A stretch of DNA of 64,000 bases, taken from positions 186,001-250,000 of the forward strand of contig NZ_CP087719.1 in the NCBI RefSeq assembly GCF_020991085.1. The letters run 5' to 3'. Both the position numbers and the translations under genes were made by a program. Numbering within the stretch: the first letter of the stretch is position 1; each line of letters starts with the position of its first letter. Origin of the DNA: Roseomonas sp. OT10. Its GTDB lineage: Bacteria; Pseudomonadota; Alphaproteobacteria; Acetobacterales; Acetobacteraceae. The notes beneath the pieces are model-generated. The model was not told the DNA's origin and ran no database searches. It saw only the letters and a list, made by a program, of their open reading frames with translations. Shown one piece after another: positions 33,489 through 41,851 of the stretch.

Positions 33489-36385
33489 CCGAAGCGCGCG
33501 ATGGAGAAGGCGGACAGGTCCCGCCCCGCATCACCCCGCAGGATCAGGCGGGCCGTGACCTGCCCCAGCATCGGCCCCAGCGTGTAGCCGTTGGAGGAGA
33601 CGGCGTTGAAGAAGCCCGGCTCGGCCGGGTGCTCGCCCAGGATGGGCGCGCCGTCGATGTTGATGTTCATCGCCGCCCAGCTCCGTAGCACGTGCAGCCG
33701 TTGCAGCGCCGGGACCACCCGCTGCGCCACCCACAGGTTGCCCTCCAGGCTCTCGCGCAGCGGGCGGGGGCGGTGGTGGACGGGGTCGAGCGTCGCCGTC
33801 CAGCCGCCGCCGATCAGGAAGTTGCCGTTGCCCGCCTGCTTCAGCGTCAGGTGCCGGTCGGCATGCGCGACCAGGGCGGAGACCATTGGCGCCACCGCCT
33901 CCGTCACCACCATCTGCAACGGCGCGCCGAAGACGGGCACGCGGTGGCCCAGCATGTCCCCCACGCGCGAGGCGAAGGCGCCGGCCGCGTTCACCAGGCG
34001 CCCGGCCAGCAGCGTCCCGCGGCTGGTGTGCAGCAGGAAGCGCCCGTCCCGCCGCTCCACGGCGCGCAGGCTGGTGCGGTCGAAGACCCGCGCCCCGGCG
34101 GCGAGGGCGGCGTCCAGGATGCCCTGCGTCGCCACCAGCGGGTTGATCTTGCCCTCTTGCGGGCAATACGCCGCGCCCAGCAGCCCGGGCGCCAGGTGCG
34201 GCTCCAGCCGGTACAGCGACGCCGCGTCGATCACGCCGCATTCGATGCCCATGGACCGTTCGACGGCCGTCTTGGCGTCGAGGAAGCGCAGGTCGCGCTC
34301 CGTCTCCGCCACCATCAGCCCGCCGGTGCGCTTGATCTCGAAGTCGCGCCCGGTCTCGCGCTCCAGCGCCTCCCACAGCGCCACCGAATCCCGTTGCAGC
34401 GGCAGGGTGCGCGCGGCGGGCGAGCCCCCGGCCTCCGCCTTGGCGCCGTAGTCGAAGGAGAGCAGCTGCACGTGCAGGCTGCCGGCATTGCCGCCCGAGG
34501 CCATGGCGTTCGGCCGCCCGGCCTCCAGCACCACCACGTCATGCCCGGCGCGTGCGAGGAACAGCGCGGTGGACAGCCCGGCGATGCCCGCGCCGATCAC
34601 CACCGTCGCCGCCTCGTGGACCGGCAGCGGCGGCCCCTCGGTCGTGCGGTCGGGCGGCAGCAGGGCGCGGCGGTGCCCGCCCCATTCCGGCTTCTCCACC
34701 GCCAGCGCCGGCAGCGGCACGGGGCGCAGCGGCATCTGCGGCGCCAGGAGGTCCGCCTCGCCCCCCGGCGGGGCCCCGATCACCCGCGCCAGGTGCGCGC
34801 CGCAGTAGCGCCCCTGGCAGCGGCCCATGCCCGCGCGGGTCAGCCGCTTGAGCGTCGCCACGTCGCGCACGCCCTCTCGCTCCGCCACGGCGCGCAGCCG
34901 GCCGAGGCTCAGCCCCTCGCAGCGGCAGAGCAGCGTCTCCTCCTCCGCCGGGAAGGCGGGCGGCGGCGCGGCGAAGGCGGCCCAGAGCGCCGACTGGAAG
35001 CGCCGCGCCCGGGCCAGGGCCTGCCCGGCATCGCCCCCGCGCGGGCGGGAGCGGCCGGCACGATGGGCGATCGTGGCCCCCGCCAGCCGTCCCTGCGCCA
35101 GGGCGACATGGGCGCCGCCGAAGCCGCCCGCCTCCCCCACCACGAAGACATCCGGCAGCGAGGTGGCGCCGGACTCGTTGCGCACCACCTCGGCATGGCT
35201 CTGCCCGGGCGGCACGGCATGGGCGCAGCCCAGCAGGCGCGGCAGCTCCGAGGCGGGGGCGAAGCCGACGCCGAGGCAGACCGCATCCGCCTCCACCGTC
35301 ACGTCCCGTCCCGCGACGAAGCCGCCCCGGGCGTCCAGCGGCGCCAGCACGGCACGTTCCACCCGCTCGGCGCCTTCCAGCCGGCGCAGCCCATGGCCCC
35401 AGAGCAGCGGCACGCCCGACCGCCGCAGCCGCCCCACCAGCCCCAGCCCCTGCATGGCCAGGCGCGGCTGGGCCCGGACCATGGCCCAGCCGGCCGCCGG
35501 GCGGGAGAGCGGCCTCCCCGCCTCCGCCACCGCCGCCACCGCGCCCCCGGCGCGCAGCACCTCCGCCGCCACCTGGAGGTGCAGCGGCCCATTGCCGGCG
35601 AAGAGCACCCTCTGGCCCGGCAGCACGCCATGGCTGCGCAGCAGGGTCTGGCAGGCGCCGGTGGTCATCACCCCCGGCAGAGTCCAGCCCGGCACGATCT
35701 GCGGCCGCTCGTAGGCCCCCGTCGCCACCACCAGCCAGCGGCAGCGCAGCCGCGACGCCTGGCCCCGGCGCAACAGCCCCAGCTCCAGCCCGCCCTCCGG
35801 CTCACCCTCCGGGCGGAAGGCGCCCCAGACCAGGGTCTCGCTCTCGATCGCGGCCCCCGCCGCCAGCGCCGCCGCGATCAGCGCCGCGCCGTCGCGCGCC
35901 TGGCGGTCGCCGCCGCCGCCCGCCGGCTGCTTGTAGAACTGCCCGCCCGGCTTCGGCCGCTCGTCCAGCACCAGCACGCCCAGCCCGGCCTGCGCTGCCA
36001 TCAGCGCCGCCGCCAGCCCGCCCGGCCCGGCGCCGACCACCACCACCTCCGCCTCGCGCAACGGCAGCGGGCCCGGCGGCAACCCGGACAGCGCGGCCTG
36101 CCCCTCCAGCGCCGGCCGGGCCGCCGCGAAGCGCCGCACCTCCATCCCCGGCTCGGCGGTGGTCAGGCAGGCCCGCTGCCCCAGCCGGCCGTCCACGCTC
36201 ACCAGGCAGTCGTGGCAGACCCCCATGCCGCAGAAGGCGCCGCGCGGGGCGCCGTCCGCGCCCGTCGCCTGCGCCACGAGGCCATGCGCGACAAGCGTGG
36301 CGGCGAGCGTCTCGCCGGGCTCGGCCCGGAGCGTCTCGCCATCCACCCGGATGGGGAAGGCCGCGGGGGAGGGGGAGCGGGTCAT
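33485..36385 (-). CDS. Fused 2Fe-2S / FAD / DAO dehydrogenase (D-hydroxyproline- or opine-dehydrogenase-like)
   Basis: A 966-residue fusion of three components usually encoded separately. Residues 1-80: plant-type 2Fe-2S domain with Cys52, Cys57, Cys60 and Cys73. Residues ~115-460: FAD/NAD pyridine-nucleotide oxidoreductase (GAGPGG at 118-123). Residues ~483-535: a second 2Fe-2S domain of the BFD type with Cys487, Cys489, Cys523 and Cys528. Residues ~592-966: D-amino-acid-oxidase-type FAD domain (GAGIAG at 598-603, ending NAVSSNGYTLGPMLGQ). This is the gamma, alpha and beta set of D-hydroxyproline dehydrogenase, opine oxidase or hydrogen cyanide synthase. With the DapA-family gene upstream, an imino-acid pathway is likely. 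A GTG at 36406 would add seven residues. Confidence 0.85.
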   Translation of the reverse strand: MTRSPSPAAFPIRVDGETLRAEPGETLAATLVAHGLVAQATGADGAPRGAFCGMGVCHDCLVSVDGRLGQRACLTTAEPGMEVRRFAAARPALEGQAALSGLPPGPLPLREAEVVVVGAGPGGLAAALMAAQAGLGVLVLDERPKPGGQFYKQPAGGGGDRQARDGAALIAAALAAGAAIESETLVWGAFRPEGEPEGGLELGLLRRGQASRLRCRWLVVATGAYERPQIVPGWTLPGVMTTGACQTLLRSHGVLPGQRVLFAGNGPLHLQVAAEVLRAGGAVAAVAEAGRPLSRPAAGWAMVRAQPRLAMQGLGLVGRLRRSGVPLLWGHGLRRLEGAERVERAVLAPLDARGGFVAGRDVTVEADAVCLGVGFAPASELPRLLGCAHAVPPGQSHAEVVRNESGATSLPDVFVVGEAGGFGGAHVALAQGRLAGATIAHRAGRSRPRGGDAGQALARARRFQSALWAAFAAPPPAFPAEEETLLCRCEGLSLGRLRAVAEREGVRDVATLKRLTRAGMGRCQGRYCGAHLARVIGAPPGGEADLLAPQMPLRPVPLPALAVEKPEWGGHRRALLPPDRTTEGPPLPVHEAATVVIGAGIAGLSTALFLARAGHDVVVLEAGRPNAMASGGNAGSLHVQLLSFDYGAKAEAGGSPAARTLPLQRDSVALWEALERETGRDFEIKRTGGLMVAETERDLRFLDAKTAVERSMGIECGVIDAASLYRLEPHLAPGLLGAAYCPQEGKINPLVATQGILDAALAAGARVFDRTSLRAVERRDGRFLLHTSRGTLLAGRLVNAAGAFASRVGDMLGHRVPVFGAPLQMVVTEAVAPMVSALVAHADRHLTLKQAGNGNFLIGGGWTATLDPVHHRPRPLRESLEGNLWVAQRVVPALQRLHVLRSWAAMNINIDGAPILGEHPAEPGFFNAVSSNGYTLGPMLGQVTARLILRGDAGRDLSAFSIARFG

Positions 36386-36429
36386 GGGCGTCGGGCCTGC
36401 GGACACCCCGGTCGCCCGAGGTCATCGGC

Positions 36430-36546
36430 CTCCGGCGTGCCCCGGACCCCGCGAGCGGGGGGGCGGGGGCCCTGCTCCTGCCGCACAGGGGGCGGCAGGG
36501 GCGAATGGCGGCGCCTTTTCCCCGGGGCCACGGGCGCGGCGCCCGT
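36430..36546. repeat. GC-rich hairpin spacer, partial relative of the dispersed element
   Basis: Between the DapA-family and fused dehydrogenase genes. It shares CCCCGGACCCCGC and GGGGCCACGGGCGC with the full copies and ends in a hairpin (ACGGGCGC, one base, GCGCCCGT, 36530-36546) covering the DapA-family stop. No coding sequence seen. Confidence 0.4.
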
Positions 36547-37433
36547 CAGGACGGGAAGCGCAGTCCGAACTGCGCCACCAGCTTCGCCATCTCCGAGTCC
36601 TGGGCCGCCGCCAGGGGCAGGCGGGGCGGGCGTGGCAGGCCGGCGGGGAAGCCCATGTGGTTCATCAAGGACTTGGTGCCGCTGACGAAGAGGGGGCCGA
36701 AGACCGCCTCGATGACCGGCAGCCAGCGCAGGTAGAGGTCGCGGGCCTCGAAGACCTTGCCCTCGTCCGCGACCAGCTCGAACAGCCGCGCCATGGGCTT
36801 CGGCGCGACGTTGGAGGCGACGGCGACCCAGCCCTCCGCCCCCTCGACGAAGGATTCGAAGCCCAGCACGCCGCCGAAGACCGTCATGCGGTCGCCGCAG
36901 AGCCGGATGATGTCGCGCACCCGCGTCACCTCCAGCGAGGATTCCTTGATGTACTGGCAGCCCTCGATGGTGGCGAGGCGGGCGACGATGCGGGGAACCA
37001 GGTCCACATTGGTGACGGCCGGGTTGTTGTAGACCATGACGGGGATGCCGATGGCGTCGGCGGCCGTCTTGTAGTGGTGGTAGAGCTCGTCCTCGCTGGG
37101 GGTGCAGTAGAAGGGCGGGATGATCATCACCCCGTCCGCGCCCAGCCGCTCCGCCTCGCGCGAGCGGCGGACCACCTCGCGCGTGTCCTCATGGCCGGTG
37201 CCGATGAGGACGGGGACACGCTTGCGGGCCGTGTTCACCACCGTCTCGACGACGGCGGTGGTCTCCTCGGGCGAGAGGGAGAGGAACTCGCCGGTCGAGC
37301 CCAGCGGGATCAGCCCGTGGATGCCCTCGGCGATCTGCCAGTCGACGTAGGCGGCCAGGGCCTTCAGGTCCAGGCGCCCCTCCGGGTCGAAGGGGGTCAC
37401 GCAGACGGTGAAGGTGCCACGGAAGGCGCTCAT
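36546..37433 (-). CDS. Dihydrodipicolinate synthase (DapA)-family lyase/aldolase
   Basis: A 295-residue TIM-barrel class I enzyme. The Schiff-base Lys163 is in QYIKESS, Tyr135 in MVYNNP, and the carboxylate loop is GSTGE (45-49). Family members include true DapA, N-acetylneuraminate lyase and 1-pyrroline-4-hydroxy-2-carboxylate deaminase. True DapA is normally a housekeeping gene elsewhere; here the next gene is a D-hydroxyproline-dehydrogenase-like fusion, whose product is exactly the substrate of the deaminase, so that role is my preferred inference. The ATG at 37433 was chosen; a GntR-type site lies about 50 nt upstream. Confidence 0.82.
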   Translation of the reverse strand: MSAFRGTFTVCVTPFDPEGRLDLKALAAYVDWQIAEGIHGLIPLGSTGEFLSLSPEETTAVVETVVNTARKRVPVLIGTGHEDTREVVRRSREAERLGADGVMIIPPFYCTPSEDELYHHYKTAADAIGIPVMVYNNPAVTNVDLVPRIVARLATIEGCQYIKESSLEVTRVRDIIRLCGDRMTVFGGVLGFESFVEGAEGWVAVASNVAPKPMARLFELVADEGKVFEARDLYLRWLPVIEAVFGPLFVSGTKSLMNHMGFPAGLPRPPRLPLAAAQDSEMAKLVAQFGLRFPS

Positions 37434-37478
37434 GCCCGATGCCTCGTCTGTCAGCGGTCGCCGTCCCAAAGGTCGGCA

Positions 37479-37503
37479 TGCAAACTGTATTCGGTTTGTA
37501 TTT
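37479..37503 (+). promoter_or_regulatory. GntR-type operator candidate upstream of the DapA-family gene
   Basis: TGCAAACTGTATTCGGTTTG followed by TATTT contains two TGTAT motifs spaced 11 bases apart, the same spacing as in the site at 31581. It lies about 46 nt upstream of the start at 37433. Confidence 0.4.
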
Positions 37504-37649
37504 CACACTTGGCGGCCAAGCGCCAGACGAGCTTCGGGCGGACGCGACCCGCGCCGGAGAGGCAGGGTCGGCCCGGGTGGCATGGGGCAGCACAGGAGGG
37601 CAGGGGAGGGGAGAGGGGGGCGGCAGCGGCCGGCGGCCGCGGCGGACCC

Positions 37650-38498
37650 TCAGGCGAGGCGCAGGCGGATGGCTTCCGCGCCCTCGCGGAAGGCGGCGAT
37701 GACGTCCTGGCGCAGCGCCGGGGTCTGGCGCTGGAGCGGAATGGAGGCGACCAGCGCGGCGGCCGGCTCGCCGGGCGGGCAGGCCAGGGGAATGGCGAAG
37801 CCGGCCAGCCCGGTATTCGCCTCGCCGAGGCTTTCCGCGATGCCGTCGCGGCGGATGACCGCCAGCGCCTCCTCCACCTCCCGCCGCGTGGCGAGGGTGG
37901 TCGGGCTCAGCGGGCGGAGCGGGACCTCGGCGAAGTAGCTCTCCAGCTCGGCCGGGGAGAGGGTGGTCATCAGCGCCCGGCCGCCCGCCCCGACGTAGAG
38001 CGGCTTGGCGACCCCCAGCGTCACCACGGCCTGCAGCGCGTGGGCGCAGCGGCAGTACTCGACGTCGATGCGGTGGTTCCCGTGCCGGACGCTGAGGATG
38101 ACCGTCTCGTTCAGCCGGTCGCGGATGGCCGCCAGGACCGGCCGGGCGGCGTCCAGCAGGACGGAGCGGGCCCGGAAGGCGCCCGCCAGCGCCAGGGCGC
38201 GTATGCCCGCCATGTACTCGCCGCTGCCCGGGCGGCGGCTGACGAAGCCGCGCCGGGTCAGCACGGTGAGGAGGCGGAAGGCGGTGGTCTTGTTCAGCCC
38301 GGTGGCCCCGACCACCTGCGACAGGGTCAGGGCCGGCCGGTCCTCGGTGAAGCTCTCCAGGATCGACAGGGCGCGTTCCAGGGAGGTGGCGGCATAGGCG
38401 GTGCCGTTCCCCTCCCCGTCCCTCGGCGCGCCCCCCACGCCCTTCGTCGGAACCGCCAAGCCTCGCCCTCCCGTCGCAGCGCCCGCCCTGGCGCCCAT
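37650..38498 (-). CDS. IclR-family transcriptional regulator
   Basis: A 282-residue regulator. The winged HTH is at about residues 35-95 (LERALSILESFTEDRPALTLSQVVGATGLNKTTAFRLL) and the IclR effector domain follows (ALQAVVTLGVAKPLYVGAGGRALMTTLSP). The first ~30 residues are low-complexity, so the true start could be later. It is the last gene of a unit containing a large binding protein and an HpaI-type aldolase, beginning four bases after the aldolase stop; probably controls that unit. An inverted repeat suited to IclR lies before the first gene. Confidence 0.9.
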   Translation of the reverse strand: MGARAGAATGGRGLAVPTKGVGGAPRDGEGNGTAYAATSLERALSILESFTEDRPALTLSQVVGATGLNKTTAFRLLTVLTRRGFVSRRPGSGEYMAGIRALALAGAFRARSVLLDAARPVLAAIRDRLNETVILSVRHGNHRIDVEYCRCAHALQAVVTLGVAKPLYVGAGGRALMTTLSPAELESYFAEVPLRPLSPTTLATRREVEEALAVIRRDGIAESLGEANTGLAGFAIPLACPPGEPAAALVASIPLQRQTPALRQDVIAAFREGAEAIRLRLA

Positions 38499-38502
38499 GG
38501 CA

Positions 38503-39321
38503 TCATCCCGGCCGGCTGGCGCGCAACTCCTCCACCATCTGCGCCGCGCCGGCCGCGATGAAGCCCGCGTCGCTGGTCAGGGTGGTGAAGCGGATGCCCT
38601 CGCGCAGCCAGGCGGCCTGGCGCGACCGGTCCTTGTCCCCTCCCAGGCCGGCGTACTTGCCGTGCTTCCGGCATGCGGCGATCACCCGCCGGATGCCGTC
38701 GCCCAGCGCGGCGTCGGTGAAGGCGCCCGGCCTGCCCATGTCGATCAGCAGGTCGTTGCAGCCGATGTGCAGCACGTCCACGCCCTCCACCGCCGCGATC
38801 GCCTCGGCATTCTCCAGCCCCTGCCGGGTCTCGATCATGCAGACCACCAGCGTCGCCGCATCCATGGCGGGGATCGCCTCGGCCAGCGGCACGGCCGCGG
38901 TGTTGAAGACGGCGTAGCCGCCGGCCGCCGAGCGCCGGCCGCGCGGCGGGAAGCGGCAGGCGGCGACGCAGGCCCTCGCCTCCTCGGGCGTGTTCACGTC
39001 GGGGAAGATGATCCCCGTGGCGCCGTTGTCCAGCAGCGGGCCGATATTCGGGTCGGCGACGCCGCGCACCCGCACCAGCGGCGTGACGCCGCAGCCCAGC
39101 GCCGTCTGGGCGATGTCCGCCACCGTCTCGGTCGAGAAGACGGCGTGCTGCATGTCGATGAAGATGAAGTCCTGGCCGCTGTTGCCGGCGATGCGGGCGA
39201 TCTCGCCGGAGCGCGAGAGGCGCACGATCATGCCGATCGCGGCCTCGCCCGACCGCATCCGGTCGAGCGCGGGGTTGCCCGCGAAGAAGCCCTCGCGCGG
39301 GAAGGGGGTTCTCTGGATCAT
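38503..39321 (-). CDS. HpcH/HpaI-family aldolase
   Basis: A 272-residue class II aldolase-like enzyme (2-keto-3-deoxy-L-rhamnonate, 2,4-dihydroxyhept-2-ene-1,7-dioate or citrate lyase beta type). Seen are FIFIDMQHAVF, RVRGVADPNIGPLLDNGATGIIFPDV with the metal-ligand acid region, and EGVDVLHIGCNDLLIDMG. These place it in the HpcH/HpaI family; the substrate is a 2-oxo-hydroxy acid that cannot be specified. It lies between the large binding protein gene (25 nt upstream) and the IclR gene. Confidence 0.88.
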   Translation of the reverse strand: MIQRTPFPREGFFAGNPALDRMRSGEAAIGMIVRLSRSGEIARIAGNSGQDFIFIDMQHAVFSTETVADIAQTALGCGVTPLVRVRGVADPNIGPLLDNGATGIIFPDVNTPEEARACVAACRFPPRGRRSAAGGYAVFNTAAVPLAEAIPAMDAATLVVCMIETRQGLENAEAIAAVEGVDVLHIGCNDLLIDMGRPGAFTDAALGDGIRRVIAACRKHGKYAGLGGDKDRSRQAAWLREGIRFTTLTSDAGFIAAGAAQMVEELRASRPG

Positions 39322-39346
39322 GGCGACGGCCTTTCCCCTGGACGGG

Positions 39347-41401
39347 TCAGCGGAAGAAGTACTGCTGCGGATAGGCCGCGGCGGGCGTGCGGCAGTGGTT
39401 GGCGATGCAGGTGCGGCGCGGCACGTTGCCCAGCCGGTTGCTCACCAGCCGCAGCCCGAAGCTGCCGGGGGAGACGCCGACGACGCCGATCGACCATTGC
39501 TGGTCCACCGCCACCCTCCAGATCTCCTGCGCGATGCGGTTCCGCTCCTCCTCCGGCTTCGCGGAGGCCGAGCGGAACAGCTCCATCACGCGCAGGATCT
39601 CCGGATCCGTCGGCTGCTCGCCGGCGGCGCCGCCGGAGGCGTACCAGGCGGCATAGGCCGGCCCCATGGCGGAGTTGGCCGCATCCACCGGCAGCACGTA
39701 CTGCGGCACCAGGAAGAGCTTCTCGGAGCCGGAGTTGCTCCAGGGGAAGATCTGCACCTGGTTGGTGCGCAGCCGGCTGTAGGCGAGGGAGCGCTCCATC
39801 TCCCGCACGTCCAGGAAGATGCCGATGCGCCGCCACTGCTGCGCGATCATCTCCAGCTGCTGCGGGTAGGGCTGCAGCGCCTGCGTCGCCGCCGCCTGCA
39901 GCACCAGGCGCTCGCCATTGTCGGTGCGCAGGCGGAAGCCCTGGGAATCGCGCCTGGTCAGCCCCAGCGCGTCCAGCATGCGGTTGGCCTGGGCGGGATC
40001 GTGGGTGGACCAGCGCCGGCGCCATTCCGGCCCGGGATTCTCCGGCGAATCCTCCGACACCACCGGGGAGCCGGGCGTGCCCAGGCCGAGCCAGAAGGTC
40101 TCGTTCAGCTGTTCGCGGTCGATGCCGAGGGAGAGGGCGCGGCGGAAATCCGCGTTGCGCAGCCACCTGCCGATCTCCGGATCGGCCGTGTAGCTCATGT
40201 TCATGTGCAGCGCGAGGTCGGAGCCGTAGGTCGCGAGGTCGATGTGCACGGCATAGCCGGCGCGGTCCTGGTTCTCGATGAAGACCGGCAGCTTGGCGAG
40301 CTGAAGATGGCGCGCCTGGTGGTCATAGGAGCCCGCGGCGGCCCGCAGGTTCACCACCTCCAGGTTCTCGGCCAGCATCATGCTGATGCGGTCGATGTAG
40401 GGCAGCTGGTTCCCGGCGGTGTCCACCATCCAGTAGTAGGGGTTGCGCTCCAGCACCCAGTTCGGGGTGTTGATCGGCTGCACCGTGCGCCAGGGGCCCA
40501 GCGTGGGCAGCGCCGGGTTCAGGCGCCAGTCCTTGAGGAAGTGGAAGTACTGCACCCAGGTCTCGAAGCCCGCCTCGCGGGCCTTGCGCGCCACTTCCTG
40601 CTCCGAGGAGTAGCGCGGCAGGAAGGCCCGCAGGTAGTGCGCCGGGGCGTAGCCGCCGAAGGTGCCGCCATCGGACTGGCGGTAGGACTGGCCGCCGAGG
40701 TTGGTCTGCGCCGCGATCTGCTCGACCAGCAGGAAGTTGGGGTGCTCGAACTCGAAGGCGACCGTCACCTCGTCGATCTTCACCACGCGGCCCGGCCTGC
40801 CCTGGGACTGCATCTCCTGCATCACGCCGCCGCCGAGTTCGCGGTTGCCGTAGACGTCCTCGAACCAGAAGACGAAGTCGTCGGCGGTGAAGGGCGCGCC
40901 ATCCGACCAGCGCATGCCGCGGCGGAGGGTGAGGGTGGTGCGCCGCCCGTCGGGGCTGACCTCCCAGGCCCGGGCGACGCTGGGCATCAGCCGCGTGCCG
41001 CTGCGGTCCCAGCTGAGGATGCGGTCCGAGGCGTTGATGCGGTTGCCGTTCTCGCTGTCGCCCGGGCCGGTGAAGCCGCGACGCCAGATGCCGCCGTAGC
41101 GGCCGACCTCCTGCAGCGGCTGCAGCACCAGCGGCTCGGCCGGCAGGCGCTGCTCCACCGGCGGGAGGCGGCCGGCGGCGACCTCGGCCGCCAGTTGCGG
41201 CGCCTCCTGGAAGCGCTGTGGCCGGCGCGCCGGGTCCAGCACCACCTCCGCCCCTTCCAGCTCGCTGACCAGGCCGGAGGCGGCCAGGTCGGCCGGCTGT
41301 GCCCGGCCGCCGGTGGGGGACAGGCCCAGGGGGATGGACAGCATCAGGACTGTGGCCAGCCGGAACGGCACGCGGCTGGTCCGTCTCGCGACACACCGCA
41401 T
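39347..41401 (-). CDS. Large peptide-type ABC substrate-binding protein (family 5), orphan
   Basis: A 684-residue periplasmic protein, longer than most dipeptide-binding proteins (~520). The signal peptide is MRCVARRTSRVPFRLATVLM through GGRA. Landmarks: RTTLTLRRGMRWSDGAPFTADD, and the hinge region ADFRRALSLGIDREQL. The size and FWFEDVYGN features match the long peptide/nickel-type SBPs used with separate permeases. No permease or ATPase gene is in the same unit. The ATG at 41401 has GGAGAGG at a good distance. Followed by the aldolase and IclR genes, suggesting uptake of a sugar acid or similar compound. Confidence 0.87.
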   Translation of the reverse strand: MRCVARRTSRVPFRLATVLMLSIPLGLSPTGGRAQPADLAASGLVSELEGAEVVLDPARRPQRFQEAPQLAAEVAAGRLPPVEQRLPAEPLVLQPLQEVGRYGGIWRRGFTGPGDSENGNRINASDRILSWDRSGTRLMPSVARAWEVSPDGRRTTLTLRRGMRWSDGAPFTADDFVFWFEDVYGNRELGGGVMQEMQSQGRPGRVVKIDEVTVAFEFEHPNFLLVEQIAAQTNLGGQSYRQSDGGTFGGYAPAHYLRAFLPRYSSEQEVARKAREAGFETWVQYFHFLKDWRLNPALPTLGPWRTVQPINTPNWVLERNPYYWMVDTAGNQLPYIDRISMMLAENLEVVNLRAAAGSYDHQARHLQLAKLPVFIENQDRAGYAVHIDLATYGSDLALHMNMSYTADPEIGRWLRNADFRRALSLGIDREQLNETFWLGLGTPGSPVVSEDSPENPGPEWRRRWSTHDPAQANRMLDALGLTRRDSQGFRLRTDNGERLVLQAAATQALQPYPQQLEMIAQQWRRIGIFLDVREMERSLAYSRLRTNQVQIFPWSNSGSEKLFLVPQYVLPVDAANSAMGPAYAAWYASGGAAGEQPTDPEILRVMELFRSASAKPEEERNRIAQEIWRVAVDQQWSIGVVGVSPGSFGLRLVSNRLGNVPRRTCIANHCRTPAAAYPQQYFFR

Positions 41402-41440
41402 CGTTTCCTCTCCCTTCGCCCTCCCGGTATGGTCCAGGAG

Positions 41441-41476
41441 TTTCATTATGTGAAATCTAGATTGATAGAATGAAAT
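41441..41476 (-). promoter_or_regulatory. IclR-type operator candidate before the large SBP gene
   Basis: TTTCATTATGTGAAA (41441-41455) is a near-perfect palindrome. A second set, TAGAATGAAAT, follows at 41466-41476, and both half-sites read ATTTCA on the minus strand. It lies 40 nt upstream of the start codon, in one of the few AT-rich patches, and the operon encodes an IclR regulator. Confidence 0.45.
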
Positions 41477-41733
41477 ATCCGCACCGCCTGCCGGTGCTGT
41501 CAACGCGTTTCCGCCCGGCGCGGCATGCGCCGCCCCGGCGCCGTCCAGTCCCCTGGCCGGGTGCGGAGATCGGGAGGTGTCACGGGGGGCGCTGCGGCAG
41601 CAGGCGCCATCTTTCTGTCGTGGCGGTGCCGATGTCGCCGACGGCCTGGCGACGGGAGGCCCGCGGGTGCCCGTGGCCGGACGTCGGAGGCGGGCAGGGC
41701 GGCCCGCGCCATGGGCCTCGGGCGTGATCCTGG

Positions 41734-41754
41734 AAAAAAGCAGCCCCCGGGGGC
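41734..41754 (-). terminator. Rho-independent terminator of the RraA operon
   Basis: On the minus strand GCCCCCGGGGGC is followed by TGC and six T residues. It lies about 100 nt after the stop of the RraA-family gene and is the only GC hairpin plus T-run I found in the window. Confidence 0.6.
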
Positions 41755-41815
41755 GGCCGGGGCACGGCCTCGGCGCCGAAGGCCGGCGGCACCCCCTCCC
41801 CGGGGGCGCCATCGG

Positions 41816-41844
41816 GGACCGGCCGCCCGACGGGCGGCCGGTCC
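41816..41844. terminator. Perfect 13-bp hairpin after the RraA-family stop
   Basis: GGACCGGCCGCCC, loop GAC, then the exact complement. It begins 8 nt after the stop codon at 41852. No T-run follows, so it may protect the 3' end or assist Rho-dependent ending. Confidence 0.5.
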
Positions 41845-41851
41845 TGCCGCG

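Larger units (their letters stand above)
41402..41851. other. Gene-free spacer with operator and terminators
   Basis: 450 bases without a convincing gene. From left to right on the plus strand it holds an AT-rich inverted-repeat region (41441-41480) just before the SBP start, a GC-rich stretch, a T-run terminator for the RraA operon (41734-41754), and a 13-bp perfect hairpin (41816-41844). Confidence 0.5.

Noticed and set aside
33692-36685. 997-codon plus-strand ORF opposite the fused dehydrogenase
   Set aside because: Shadow of the real gene; the opposite frame carries all cofactor motifs.
36546-37433. True dihydrodipicolinate synthase (lysine biosynthesis)
   Set aside because: The catabolic neighbourhood and operator-like site fit a DapA-family catabolic enzyme better; lysine genes are absent nearby.
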